Origin: Vibrio sp. SNU_ST1
Lineage (GTDB): Bacteria; Pseudomonadota; Gammaproteobacteria; Enterobacterales; Vibrionaceae
Assembly: GCF_030563405.1 (NCBI RefSeq)
Contig: NZ_CP130748.1
Location: 2,108,001 to 2,172,000 of the forward strand
Direction: 5' to 3'
DNA length: 64,000 bases
Part shown: piece by piece, positions 45,901-52,947 of the stretch
Layout of the letters: each line of letters begins with the position of its first letter
Numbering within the stretch: position 1 is the stretch's first letter
The notes under the pieces: generated by a model
The model's input: the letters and a program-made list of their open reading frames with translations, nothing else
Told to the model about the DNA's origin: nothing
Database searches by the model: none
Position numbers and translations under genes: made by a program

Positions 45901-46423
45901 GATGCTAGAACAAGCGGTTGAGGCATTGAAAGAGGGTCGAGAACCATCGCTTGATGACCTACTGCGTGAACAAACTGAAATTGAAATGCGCTTACCCGCG
46001 CTATTGCCTGATGACTACATCCCAGACATCAATACACGTTTGTCTACTTATAAGCGTATTGCGAGTGTGAGTGACACGGACGAATTGGCAGAGTTGAAAG
46101 TCGAGCTGATTGATCGCTTCGGCCTCCTGCCGGATGCTACCAAGAACTTGTTGTCAGTTTCAGAGCTAAAATTAGCCGCGGCGTCTATCAAAGCGAAGAA
46201 AATTGAGGCTCATGATAAAGGTGGATTCTTAGAATTCTACCCGGATGCTGACATAAACCCGACCTACCTTGTTAAACTGTTGCAATCTCAACCGCAAAAG
46301 TTTTCAATGGAAGGACCAACAAAGTTCAAGTTTACGATACCATTGGTCGACAGACGGAAACGAATTCAATTTGTTAGTGATTTATTGGGCGAATTCAGAC
46401 AGAACTTGCTGCCTTCGGCATAA
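42962..46423 (+). CDS. mfd: transcription-repair coupling factor Mfd
   Basis: Mfd removes RNA polymerase stalled at lesions and recruits UvrA. The 1153-residue protein has a UvrB-homology region (about 1-350), the RNA-polymerase-interacting domain with HIDHGIGRYIGLQ near residue 480, a RecG-like translocase with Walker A GDVGFGKTEVAMRA near residue 635, DEEH box (VVDEEHRFGV) near 735, the TRG motif region, and the C-terminal autoinhibitory domain from about 990. All motor motifs look intact. It begins 6 bp after the PilZ-like gene and is followed by csiV. Confidence 0.98.
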   Translation: MTKQSIFTLPKLKGAGDKKHIGNLVGSSLALTIAKLAEQHNGHTLLAVPDPQIALKLQSEIEQFTVHEVALFPDWETLPYDSFSPHQEIISDRIARLYALPTLKDGITIVPISTLLQRQSPRDFLLQHTLMVKTGDLYSLEKLRLQLEKSGYRYVDQVFGPGEYASRGSILDLFPMGSKDPYRIDFFDDEIDTIRTFDPENQRSIEDISEIRLLPAHEFPTSETAIEDFRIRWRQQFDARREPESVYMQVSKGTWPAGIEYWQPLFFDHTETLFDYVTDEAQLLILGDVETAVDSFLTDVAHRYEQRGVDPLRPLLKPEQLWLKKDELFAHFKQKPQVILSLESIEEKAGRTNLPVVSLPDLSVQHQNKEPLSNLRKFTESFDGKVIFSVESEGRREALSELLRGIKVRPNEVENLDAAIKGKDKFTLTLGSAEHGFVHEEQNIALICESDLLGDRVVQRRKKDKKSVNSDTVIRHLAELKPGQPVVHIDHGIGRYIGLQTLEAGGMKTEYVTLEYQNDAKLYVPVASLNLIGRYSGGAEDSAPLHKLGGEAWQKARKRAAEKVRDVAAELLDVYAKRELKPGYKFELDRGQYATFKSGFPFEETDDQAMAINAVMSDMCQAKAMDRLVCGDVGFGKTEVAMRAAFVCTDNSKQVAVLVPTTLLAQQHFENFRDRFANLPIRVEVLSRFKSAKEQKLIMQDVADGKVDILVGTHKLLSSDLQFKDLGLLVVDEEHRFGVRQKEKVKAMRADVDILTLTATPIPRTLNMAMSGMRDLSIIATPPARRLAIKTFVRESDDAIVREAVLREIMRGGQVYFLHNQVDTIEKTAESLQKLIPEARVTVAHGQMRERELERIMNDFYHQRFNLLVCTTIIETGIDVPTANTILMDRADNLGLAQLHQLRGRVGRSHHQAYAYLLTPPPKAMTKDAVKRLDAIASLEDLGAGFTLATHDLEIRGAGELLGDEQSGQIQSVGFTLYMEMLEQAVEALKEGREPSLDDLLREQTEIEMRLPALLPDDYIPDINTRLSTYKRIASVSDTDELAELKVELIDRFGLLPDATKNLLSVSELKLAAASIKAKKIEAHDKGGFLEFYPDADINPTYLVKLLQSQPQKFSMEGPTKFKFTIPLVDRRKRIQFVSDLLGEFRQNLLPSA

Positions 46424-46486
46424 GACCCAATCCACTTGCACATATAAATTATCCAGCCGGTAGTTCGGCCGGAAGACGGAGTAAAA

Positions 46487-47254
46487 ATGAAAAGACTGAT
46501 CCCACTGCTACTATTGTTCGTCTCACTGCCAAGTTTGGCGCAGAGACAATTTGATATAGAAGTGATCATTTTTAAGCGTGCTGTTGATGCAGAAAAAGTG
46601 AATGAATCTTGGCCTAACACACAGCCTAAGATTTCACTTGAGCGCGTTGGTTCATTTCAAGACACCCAATACCGAGCAAAGAAAGGCGTACAAATGCTGC
46701 CTTACTCGGAGTACCAATTAACGCCTCAGAAAGATAAGCTAAAAAAACACGCAGGCTTCGAAGTTCTGATGCATACGGCTTGGCGTCAAGGCGACCAAGG
46801 CAAGAGCTCAGCACCGGTTTTTCATATTCAGGCCGGCAAAGACTTCTCTAAAGACTTCAATGCTGATGGCTCAGAAAAAGGGACAGTAACAGCAGTAAAT
46901 ACTGATGGCTTCAAAGAAGAGACCATAGATAAGCCGCTCTATGAATTAGACGGCAAGCTACAAATCTACGTTCAGCACTACCTCTACGCTGAAACAACAT
47001 TGGATTTAAAAGCGCCAAGCGTTCGTGAAGTAACTCTTCAAGAGCAACAAATCGAGTTAGATTCACCAGTAAGTGGCGCCGAAAGCAATGTTCAAGTGGG
47101 CAATCTAACGGAGATTTCTCCGACGGTTGAAGTCGAAGAGTTCCTTAAGAGCTACCGCATGGACCAAAAACGTCGTATGCGCAGTACTGAGACTCACTAC
47201 CTTGACCACCCGCTTCTTGGAATGGTTATTCAAGTTCGACGTGTAGCGCAGTAA
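46487..47254 (+). CDS. csiV: peptidoglycan-binding protein CsiV
   Basis: A 255-residue periplasmic protein with a signal peptide at about residues 1-18 (MKRLIPLLLLFVSLPSLA). The mature start RQFDIEVIIFKRA and the end LGMVIQVRRVAQ are characteristic of CsiV, which in V. cholerae supports the PBP1A-LpoA cell-wall synthase and binds peptidoglycan. No membrane segment follows the signal. ACGGAG precedes the ATG. Its position after mfd matches V. cholerae. The LpoB-like gene at 51.8 kb is another possible cell-wall synthase factor in the same window. Confidence 0.9.
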   Translation: MKRLIPLLLLFVSLPSLAQRQFDIEVIIFKRAVDAEKVNESWPNTQPKISLERVGSFQDTQYRAKKGVQMLPYSEYQLTPQKDKLKKHAGFEVLMHTAWRQGDQGKSSAPVFHIQAGKDFSKDFNADGSEKGTVTAVNTDGFKEETIDKPLYELDGKLQIYVQHYLYAETTLDLKAPSVREVTLQEQQIELDSPVSGAESNVQVGNLTEISPTVEVEEFLKSYRMDQKRRMRSTETHYLDHPLLGMVIQVRRVAQ

Positions 47255-47297
47255 GTTACTTACCGATTCGGCTATAATTATATAAATAATTCAATCC

Positions 47298-47322
47298 GCC
47301 CTCCTAGTGAGGGCGTTTTCTT
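47298..47322 (+). terminator. Rho-independent terminator after csiV
   Basis: CGCCCTC / GAGGGCG stem around CTAGT followed by TTTTCTT, 43 bp past csiV. Confidence 0.8.
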
Positions 47323-47391
47323 AAGTGCTATCTATCTTTATTCTGTGCTGACTCGCTTTGTTCAGTACTTATATGTAATTCGGTATTTCTT

Positions 47392-47937
47392 ATGAGCCCT
47401 GACTTTCAAATAAATACTCAACACCTCAACCTCAAAATCATTGAAGCCTCAGACGCCCAAGAGTTTTCTCAGCTGGTTAAGTCCTCTCCGAGCTTACTGC
47501 CTTGGGTCGACTGGTGTCATGACGAGTTTTCTATCGTCGAAGCCGAAAAATTCATTCTGGCGACTCGCTTAAACTGGGTCAAAGCCGATGCGTTTGGCTT
47601 TGGTATCTTCGAACAAAAAAGTGAAAAATTAGTCGGTATGGTGGCCATAAATGAGCTTTACCACACCTTTAATATGGCCAGTTTAGGTTATTGGGTGGGT
47701 GATCAATTTCAGAGAAAAGGGATAGCGAAAGAAGCAATGCTTGCCCTATTTGAATTTTGCTTCGCAATGCTCAAGTTGACGCGTTTGGAGATTGTCTGCG
47801 ATACAGAAAACCTACCCAGTCAGAAGCTGATCGAGAAATGTGGCGCTGAACGTGAAGCCATTGCAAAGAATCGTTTTATCTTTAACGGTAAACCGAAAGA
47901 TGGCGTGGTTTATTCTGTGTTACCTCCATTATCTTAA
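47392..47937 (+). CDS. GNAT-family N-acetyltransferase, RimJ/RimL-like
   Basis: A 181-residue acetyltransferase. The acetyl-CoA pyrophosphate loop QRKGIAKEAML (Q/RxxGxG/A) is near residue 105, followed by LEIVCDTENLPSQKLIEKCG, the typical beta5-alpha4 segment of ribosomal-protein alanine acetyltransferases. The substrate cannot be told from sequence; these enzymes act on ribosomal N-termini, other proteins or small molecules. The gene stands alone between csiV and ndh. Confidence 0.88.
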   Translation: MSPDFQINTQHLNLKIIEASDAQEFSQLVKSSPSLLPWVDWCHDEFSIVEAEKFILATRLNWVKADAFGFGIFEQKSEKLVGMVAINELYHTFNMASLGYWVGDQFQRKGIAKEAMLALFEFCFAMLKLTRLEIVCDTENLPSQKLIEKCGAEREAIAKNRFIFNGKPKDGVVYSVLPPLS

Positions 47938-47984
47938 TAGCTTTATAGAGTAACAATCCGTAATAACACGTACTCGACACGATC

Positions 47985-48015
47985 AAAAAAGAGCTCCGAA
48001 GAGCTCTTTTTATTA
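47985..48015. terminator. Bidirectional terminator between the acetyltransferase gene and ndh
   Basis: AAAAAAGAGCTC / GAGCTCTTTTT hairpin around CGAA between converging genes. Confidence 0.85.
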
Positions 48016-48046
48016 TCAGCGTAATGACCTTAGAAGGCTTACCTGA

Positions 48047-49336
48047 TTAGTGAAGCTTTAGGTTCGGACGAAGGACACGGTTAATACGACCAACCAACAT
48101 CATCAGTGATGTTTTGATTAAGCCGTGAAGTGCCATCTGGTGCATGCGGTACAAAGAGATGTAAACCACACGAGCAATACGTCCCTCAACCATCATTGAG
48201 CCTTTAGTCAGGTTACCCATCAAGCTACCTACTGTAGAGAAACGGCTTAGTGAAACCAGTGAACCTTTATCTTTGTAGATGTAGTCTTTCAGGTCACGAC
48301 CGTTCAGCTTAGCGATGATGTTGCTAAATGCGCAGCTTGCCATTTGGTGAGCCGCTTGCGCACGTGGTGGAACAAACGAACCATCCGCTTGTGTACATTG
48401 CGCCAAATCACCGATAGCAAAGATGTTGTCATCAAGCGTAGTTTGCAGCGTGTTTTTGACAACCAACTGGTTGATACGGTTGGTCTCAAGACCACCGATA
48501 TCTTTCATGAAATCTGGCGCTTTAATTCCAGCAGCCCATACCATGATCTGTGCTGGGATCTTCTCACCATCTTTAGTCGTTAGGCCGTCAGAATCTGCCT
48601 GAGTCACCATAGTATTAGTACGAACGTTTACACCTAGCTTAGTTAGCTCTGAATGTGCTGCGCTAGAAATACGAGGTGGTAGAGCTGGCAGAATACGTTC
48701 GCCCGCTTCAACAAGGTTTACGTTAAGCTTGCTTGAATCTAGGTCGCCAAAACCGTATGTACGAAGCTCTTTCACAGCGTTGTGAAGCTCAGCAGACAGT
48801 TCAACACCAGTAGCACCCGCACCAACAATCGCGATGTCTACCGTACCTTGACCATTCTTAGCATGAAGCTTTAAGAACTGATTGTTCATCTCTGTACGGA
48901 AACGATGTGCTTGCTCTGGGCTATCTAGGAAAATACAGTTGTCACGAACGCCTGGGGTATTGAAGTCGTTTGACGTTGAACCTAACGCCATCACAAGAAT
49001 GTCGTATTCAAGTTCACGGCTTGGCATCAGCAACTCACCGTGCTCATCAGTCAACTCGCTCAACGCAATCACTTTACGTTCACGATCGATATCGTTCAGG
49101 CTGCCCATTTGGAAATCAAAGCAATGGTTTTTTGCGTGTGCGCGGTAGCTTAGCGCGTCAACACCTTCATCCAATGAGCCAGTGGCTACTTCATGAAGCA
49201 ATGGTTTCCATAGGTGGCTTGCTTTACGGTCTACCAGAGTAATCTGGGCACGTTTCTTACGACCTAAAGTGCGGCCTAGCTTAGTTGCTAGCTCTAAACC
49301 ACCAGCACCGCCGCCTACTACGATAATTTTTGTCAC
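48047..49336 (-). CDS. ndh: type II NADH:quinone dehydrogenase
   Basis: Ndh passes electrons from NADH to quinone without pumping ions. The 429-residue flavoprotein has the FAD-binding Rossmann loop at the N-terminus ([18 protein letters not shown]), the NADH loop [16 protein letters not shown] near residue 170, and the second FAD motif [12 protein letters not shown] near residue 300. The C-terminal amphipathic part (about 370-429) should attach it to the membrane. An FNR-like box lies 267 bp upstream. It ends the hinT-to-ndh block on the minus strand. Confidence 0.97.
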   Translation of the reverse strand: MTKIIVVGGGAGGLELATKLGRTLGRKKRAQITLVDRKASHLWKPLLHEVATGSLDEGVDALSYRAHAKNHCFDFQMGSLNDIDRERKVIALSELTDEHGELLMPSRELEYDILVMALGSTSNDFNTPGVRDNCIFLDSPEQAHRFRTEMNNQFLKLHAKNGQGTVDIAIVGAGATGVELSAELHNAVKELRTYGFGDLDSSKLNVNLVEAGERILPALPPRISSAAHSELTKLGVNVRTNTMVTQADSDGLTTKDGEKIPAQIMVWAAGIKAPDFMKDIGGLETNRINQLVVKNTLQTTLDDNIFAIGDLAQCTQADGSFVPPRAQAAHQMASCAFSNIIAKLNGRDLKDYIYKDKGSLVSLSRFSTVGSLMGNLTKGSMMVEGRIARVVYISLYRMHQMALHGLIKTSLMMLVGRINRVLRPNLKLH

Positions 49337-49602
49337 AATGACAATCCTCTACAAAATGAATAAATGGGGCTCGGCTCGATTACTCCAACCGATAAATTCT
49401 ATGTATCTACTCGGCCTTAATTCCAAAGGCTGCGGCTTATTTGATGACTGTAATAATAAGTAACAGCAGCTCACTGAGTAGTTAGAGGGATTACAAGCAA
49501 CAAACATTGGTTTGTCACTTTGCTCACGTGGATGAAAAGGTGTCTACCTGAGAGGTAGAGCACAAATTATGGGCAAGTTTTATCACTCGCTCTCAATTTT
49601 TT

Positions 49603-49616
49603 TTGACATTTATCAA
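49603..49616. promoter_or_regulatory. FNR-like box upstream of ndh
   Basis: TTGAC-ATTT-ATCAA matches the FNR consensus TTGAT-N4-ATCAA at 9 of 10 positions. In E. coli FNR represses ndh anaerobically. Here the box is 267 bp from the start codon, rather far, so its role depends on where transcription begins. Confidence 0.42.
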
Positions 49617-49750
49617 AATATTTTGCTTTGGAACATTATATATAGCAAAAAGATGACCGCAACAAAAATCCTTACCCACAATGAGGATTCGTGACTGATT
49701 AGTTAACGTTTGCGCAAACTCATCGATAAAATCTATATGACTAGGCCATA

Positions 49751-49905
49751 TTGACCTTTCGCGGTTAAATTTCGTTCGAGATAAAAGCGTTTTAATCGCG
49801 GTGAGGGGGAAGTAACCTAGTCATTCTAAGCAAATCTCCCTCACAAAGAGTAAAACACTTTTGGCGGGGGGCGCTCAGCTTGAACCCTTCGGGCAGCGTT
49901 TGCTA
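49751..49905. repeat. Truncated copy of the 54.4-kb MITE-like element
   Basis: It shares with the element at 54376-54643 the segments TTGACCTTTCG, GGTTAAATTT, GTTCGAGATA, CGTTTTA, CCTAGTCATTCTAAG and AACCCTTCGGGCAG, in the same order. The outer left end and the whole right third, including the right terminal repeat, are missing. Confidence 0.75.
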
Positions 49906-49912
49906 ATTTGGA

Positions 49913-49945
49913 TAAAAAAACAGCACTCAATTGAGTGCTGCTTTA
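49913..49945 (-). terminator. Rho-independent terminator after ycfP
   Basis: AGCAGCACTCAA / TTGAGTGCTG hairpin ending in a long T run on the minus strand, 18 bp past the ycfP stop. Confidence 0.85.
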
Positions 49946-49962
49946 AAAAATGATGGTAATGA

Positions 49963-50502
49963 TTAAGCGTTTTTAAACGCCTTCATTGCCTGCAAGTGTT
50001 GAGAGATCTTTTTGAACTTATGACTCTCTTTTTCGTCCCAGACAACTTCGTAGTAATCTTCTAGAGCAGAAGCTGTTTTCGTATTGTCATGAATTTCATC
50101 TTCACGAGAAAGTACTACTAAACAGCGTCCTTTGTTCTTCATGCGATACTGAGCGACACACTTAGTCGCGATGTCTTCGTACTCTTCTGGGCGATCAATT
50201 CGACCTACCATGTTGTTCTCAGGGTGCAGATTAGGGTTGAACACCACCTGCTTAATCCCGCATAAGAAACCAATACGCTCAGACCAAAAACCACCCAAAC
50301 CTACACCACAAATGATTGGATGTGGATCATCGGATTGCTCTATCACTTTATGCACTTCTTTTAGCAAATGCTGCATATCGTGTTTTGGATGCAAAGTACT
50401 GTAGTTGATGAAACGAACGTCATCATCAATGAATTGCAACTGCAGTATTTTTTCGTGATTGCCCGGGCTTGTTGAGTCGAAGCCGTGTAGATAGATAATC
50501 AT
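49963..50502 (-). CDS. ycfP: YcfP family alpha/beta-fold protein
   Basis: A 179-residue protein closely resembling E. coli YcfP of the UPF0227/YqiA-like alpha/beta hydrolase group, beginning [20 protein letters not shown]. Where the nucleophile elbow would read GxSxG, it has [13 protein letters not shown] near residue 66, with no serine. The E. coli protein has the same GVGLGG as I remember it. A classical hydrolase activity is therefore doubtful, and the function is unknown. It lies between thiK and ndh; in E. coli nagZ sits upstream, here it does not. Confidence 0.9.
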   Translation of the reverse strand: MIIYLHGFDSTSPGNHEKILQLQFIDDDVRFINYSTLHPKHDMQHLLKEVHKVIEQSDDPHPIICGVGLGGFWSERIGFLCGIKQVVFNPNLHPENNMVGRIDRPEEYEDIATKCVAQYRMKNKGRCLVVLSREDEIHDNTKTASALEDYYEVVWDEKESHKFKKISQHLQAMKAFKNA

Positions 50503-50598
50503 TGTACCTCCCCCATTGAATATTGGTACGTTTTGATCAATCTAACACGAAAAACAAGGTTTTAAAGGGAAGAGCTCTGAAATTATATTTTTCACTTC

Positions 50599-51465
50599 CT
50601 AAACGTGATCATAGCTACATAAAGTGTGACTAAGAGCCTCTGCTTCACGCAAATAACTGTCATCGCCCCATAGCTGATGAGCAAGTAAATACCACAGCAT
50701 CGCCATCATTTGGCTTCTTGGTAACCACGCTTCTACACCATCTAGCCAAGGCTGAACATCATGGATACCTCGCAGCTGACAGTACTTCTCAACCGCTTCA
50801 GTGGCCTGCACTCCAGTAACCGCAATGGTCAAAGTTAAATCTAGCCTAGGGTCTGCTAGCGCAGCGTATTCCCAGTCGATAATCTTAATACCGTCACTGT
50901 TTCTCACTAGGTTATAACCACCTAAATCAAAATGGCACAAAGACAGGTCGACATTAGTAACACTCGGGGCCGCGCGCCACTCTTGATAAATCTTAGTGCA
51001 GGTTTCAGTCTTATGAACCGCATCAAGCTGCAGCCAATAGTGGTCGACTCGCGTTGTGAAACTGAATGATTGCAGTGGTAATCGCGCAGTATTAACCAAA
51101 TGTACCGAGATCAGCGTCTTCAGTAAATCATCTAGCTCTAGTCCTTCGTACAGCGTCTCACCCGCGATCCATTCAACCAATAAGCCTTGCTCATTGACCA
51201 CTATCGGACTTGGGCCGATATCTAGGCGTTCAATCGTAGACAATACTTGATACTCTTCATGGCGAGATATGAAGAACGCTTTCGTGATGGGTGTAATTGG
51301 ACGCCAAACATACGCGGTGCCATCGGCTAAAACCAATTTCCAACACCGATTGGTCAAACCGCCAGTCAACGTCTGCGCTCTGATTGGAGGCTCAGAAAAG
51401 TAACCATCAAGAGAACTCAAACTGGTATCAAGAAGCTTTGCTTCAGACCAAGAAAAAATCGCCAT
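50599..51465 (-). CDS. thiK: thiamine kinase-like phosphotransferase
   Basis: A 288-residue protein of the aminoglycoside/choline-kinase fold. The catalytic loop reads CHFDLGGYNLV (HxDxxxxN type) near residue 180 and the metal-binding motif IIDWEYAA near residue 197. The glycine-rich N-terminal TGGLTNRCWKL segment binds the nucleotide. ThiK phosphorylates thiamine for salvage. I call it from the fold together with its place between lpoB and ycfP, as in E. coli; a choline kinase cannot be excluded by motif alone. A repeat element starts 21 bp upstream of its ATG. Confidence 0.75.
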   Translation of the reverse strand: MAIFSWSEAKLLDTSLSSLDGYFSEPPIRAQTLTGGLTNRCWKLVLADGTAYVWRPITPITKAFFISRHEEYQVLSTIERLDIGPSPIVVNEQGLLVEWIAGETLYEGLELDDLLKTLISVHLVNTARLPLQSFSFTTRVDHYWLQLDAVHKTETCTKIYQEWRAAPSVTNVDLSLCHFDLGGYNLVRNSDGIKIIDWEYAALADPRLDLTLTIAVTGVQATEAVEKYCQLRGIHDVQPWLDGVEAWLPRSQMMAMLWYLLAHQLWGDDSYLREAEALSHTLCSYDHV

Positions 51466-51485
51466 ACTTATTCCCTATAAACGTC

Positions 51486-51652
51486 TTATACCAATCACAG
51501 TAAGTAAGTGATCAAACATAGCGTAGGAAAAAAGCTTGAGAACAAGGCAGAATTTTTCGATAAGTAGTTATTCTACAATCAAAAATTCTAACGAAGTTAT
51601 CGAGGTTTTTAACAAGCTAGGGTGACCAGTTATTTACTACGATTGGTATTAA
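51486..51652. repeat. Palindromic Vibrio repeat with ATACCAATC-type terminal inverted ends
   Basis: A 167-bp element. The left end begins TTATACCAATCACAGTAAGT and the reverse complement of the right end reads TTAATACCAATCGTAGTAAA; about 22 of the outer 27 positions agree. Inside, AGAATTTTTcGAT pairs with ATCaAAAAATTCT-type sequence and AGCTT with AAGCT, so the element can form a long imperfect hairpin. There is no ORF. It sits 21 bp upstream of thiK. Confidence 0.8.
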
Positions 51653-51661
51653 TTTCCCTAC

Positions 51662-51692
51662 AAAAAAGGCACTGACCAAAAGCCAGTGCCTC
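51662..51692 (-). terminator. Rho-independent terminator after lpoB-like gene
   Basis: GGCACTG / CAGTGCC stem ending in TTTTTTG on the minus strand. It lies about 145 bp past the lpoB-like stop. Confidence 0.7.
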
Positions 51693-51699
51693 TTCATAA

Positions 51700-51720
51700 A
51701 TACCAATCACAGCAAATAAC
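51700..51720. repeat. Solo end of the ATACCAATC-type repeat
   Basis: ATACCAATCACAGCAAATAA repeats the left end of the adjacent element with one or two changes. No matching opposite end is seen. The rest of the interval up to the lpoB-like stop (51721-51834) is AT-rich with loosely repeated AAGCT/AAGCC words and no gene. Confidence 0.6.
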
Positions 51721-51834
51721 ATGTACTGCGTTGAGGCATGACTAAGCCAAGTTAATAGCACACTAAGCCATTCAAGAAGCTCAATAAGCTCAATTAAAAA
51801 CTCAGTAAGCTAATTAGAAGCCAAGTAAACTAGA

Positions 51835-52425
51835 TTAAAAGCCCAGTAAGCTCTTAGATTGTTGCTTACGGATTTCAGTCTCGTCAGCCCACTCAATCAA
51901 GCCAGACTCAAGATCCATTAGGCGCATGGTCATTTTGTAGTATACGTCTTCGTCGCTGCCCGCTTTCTTAACGATGCTTGATAGGTTGCCGTACAACATG
52001 TACTGAGCACCAACCATTTTACCAAATTGGATTGCTGAACTTTGATTTACAAGCTCATCGTTATTTTGGAAGTTCAATTGTTCACGAACAGACTCTACAC
52101 GGTCCATATCAACGAAACGGAACTTACCAGAGTTCAGCATTTTAGTACTGATGGTATCAGTGATTGACTCAGTATCGATGTGCTCACTTGTTTTGTTCTT
52201 GATTCGCTCTACGAACACGATTGGACGTTGTTCACGAGTAATGTAAGACACAGAACCAGACGCCATCATGCTATCGACCATTTCACCCGCAATCGTTTGA
52301 AGGTCAGTTGAACCGAAATCGATTGTCGTGGTTTCTACTGATTGTGCATCACCGTAGCTTACCTTGTTTGAACAACCGCCTAAAATAACCGCTAAACCTA
52401 GTAGCGCAATGACACTCTTTTTCAT
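51835..52425 (-). CDS. lpoB: LpoB-like penicillin-binding-protein activator lipoprotein
   Basis: A 196-residue lipoprotein with signal and lipobox LAVILGGCSN (Cys near residue 18). The C-terminal part (about 40-190) matches the LpoB fold, with IVFVERIKNKTSEHI, MLNSGKFRFVDM and GAQYMLYGNLSS segments. E. coli LpoB activates PBP1B from the outer membrane and spans the periplasm with a long proline-rich linker. That linker is absent here: only about 20 residues separate the Cys from the folded part. Position between ycfL and thiK supports the orthology; the PBP partner is uncertain. Confidence 0.82.
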   Translation of the reverse strand: MKKSVIALLGLAVILGGCSNKVSYGDAQSVETTTIDFGSTDLQTIAGEMVDSMMASGSVSYITREQRPIVFVERIKNKTSEHIDTESITDTISTKMLNSGKFRFVDMDRVESVREQLNFQNNDELVNQSSAIQFGKMVGAQYMLYGNLSSIVKKAGSDEDVYYKMTMRLMDLESGLIEWADETEIRKQQSKSLLGF

Positions 52426-52563
52426 TTTGTTTCCTTAACTAATCACTAAGCGGGGTTACCCACTCTCTTAAATTTTGTATTTTCGAATCCTTAGACCCGT
52501 TCTATCTCGTTTTTGCTATAGAGCTTGGAACCACTCTAAATATGAGCGGTTCCAAACGAAAGT

Positions 52564-52947
52564 TTACTGCTCTCTGAACTGAACTCTGAACTGAGTCGCT
52601 TTCGGATTTACCGACACTTCCGATAACGAAATGCTTTCAAAGCCACGAACAATCGCTTGCTTCCAAGGGCCTTGCTTTAGGTTGACCTCAAGACCAGCAT
52701 CGTCGTACCAGTAAAAGCGATAAAGGATATGTTGATCGCCTTTATAGTTACTGTTTAAACGCACGATTCCTCGCGTATGACCGTCGACAAGATCAGTACG
52801 GATATCTTCAACCTGTAAGCGGCTGCCCAATACCTTATCACCAAAGAAAACGTTCTGAGTTTGACTATCTACCCTTACGCCAGCTGTATTATCAGCACAA
52901 CCAGCCAGAGCCATAACCGCTGCTAAGCTCACTAACCACTTTTTCAT
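52564..52947 (-). CDS. ycfL: YcfL-like DUF1425 lipoprotein
   Basis: A 127-residue lipoprotein with signal MKKWLVSLAAVMALAGC (lipobox LAGC, Cys near 17). The remainder is a beta-rich DUF1425 domain, with FYWYDDAGLEV and GFESISLSEVSVNP as family-like features. The function is unknown. The ATG overlaps the upstream lipoprotein gene's stop, so the two are coupled, and the lpoB-like gene follows 138 bp on. Confidence 0.88.
   Translation of the reverse strand: MKKWLVSLAAVMALAGCADNTAGVRVDSQTQNVFFGDKVLGSRLQVEDIRTDLVDGHTRGIVRLNSNYKGDQHILYRFYWYDDAGLEVNLKQGPWKQAIVRGFESISLSEVSVNPKATQFRVQFREQ

Larger units (their letters stand above)
49337..49962. other. 626-bp intergenic region between ndh and ycfP
   Basis: Going from ndh outwards it holds the ndh leader, an FNR-like box at 49603-49616, a truncated copy of a repeat element at 49751-49905, and the ycfP terminator at 49913-49945. 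I see no convincing ORF. The region is long enough for a small RNA, but I find no clear promoter-plus-terminator pair other than the ycfP terminator. Confidence 0.6.

Noticed and set aside
49337..49740. A small RNA gene between ndh and ycfP
   Set aside because: No promoter and terminator pair of its own could be recognised; the FNR-like box and the repeat explain the visible structure.
51745..51850. Tandem repeat in the region of AAGCT/AAGCC words before the lpoB-like stop
   Set aside because: The words are irregular in spacing and sequence; it looks like AT-rich drift, not a true array.
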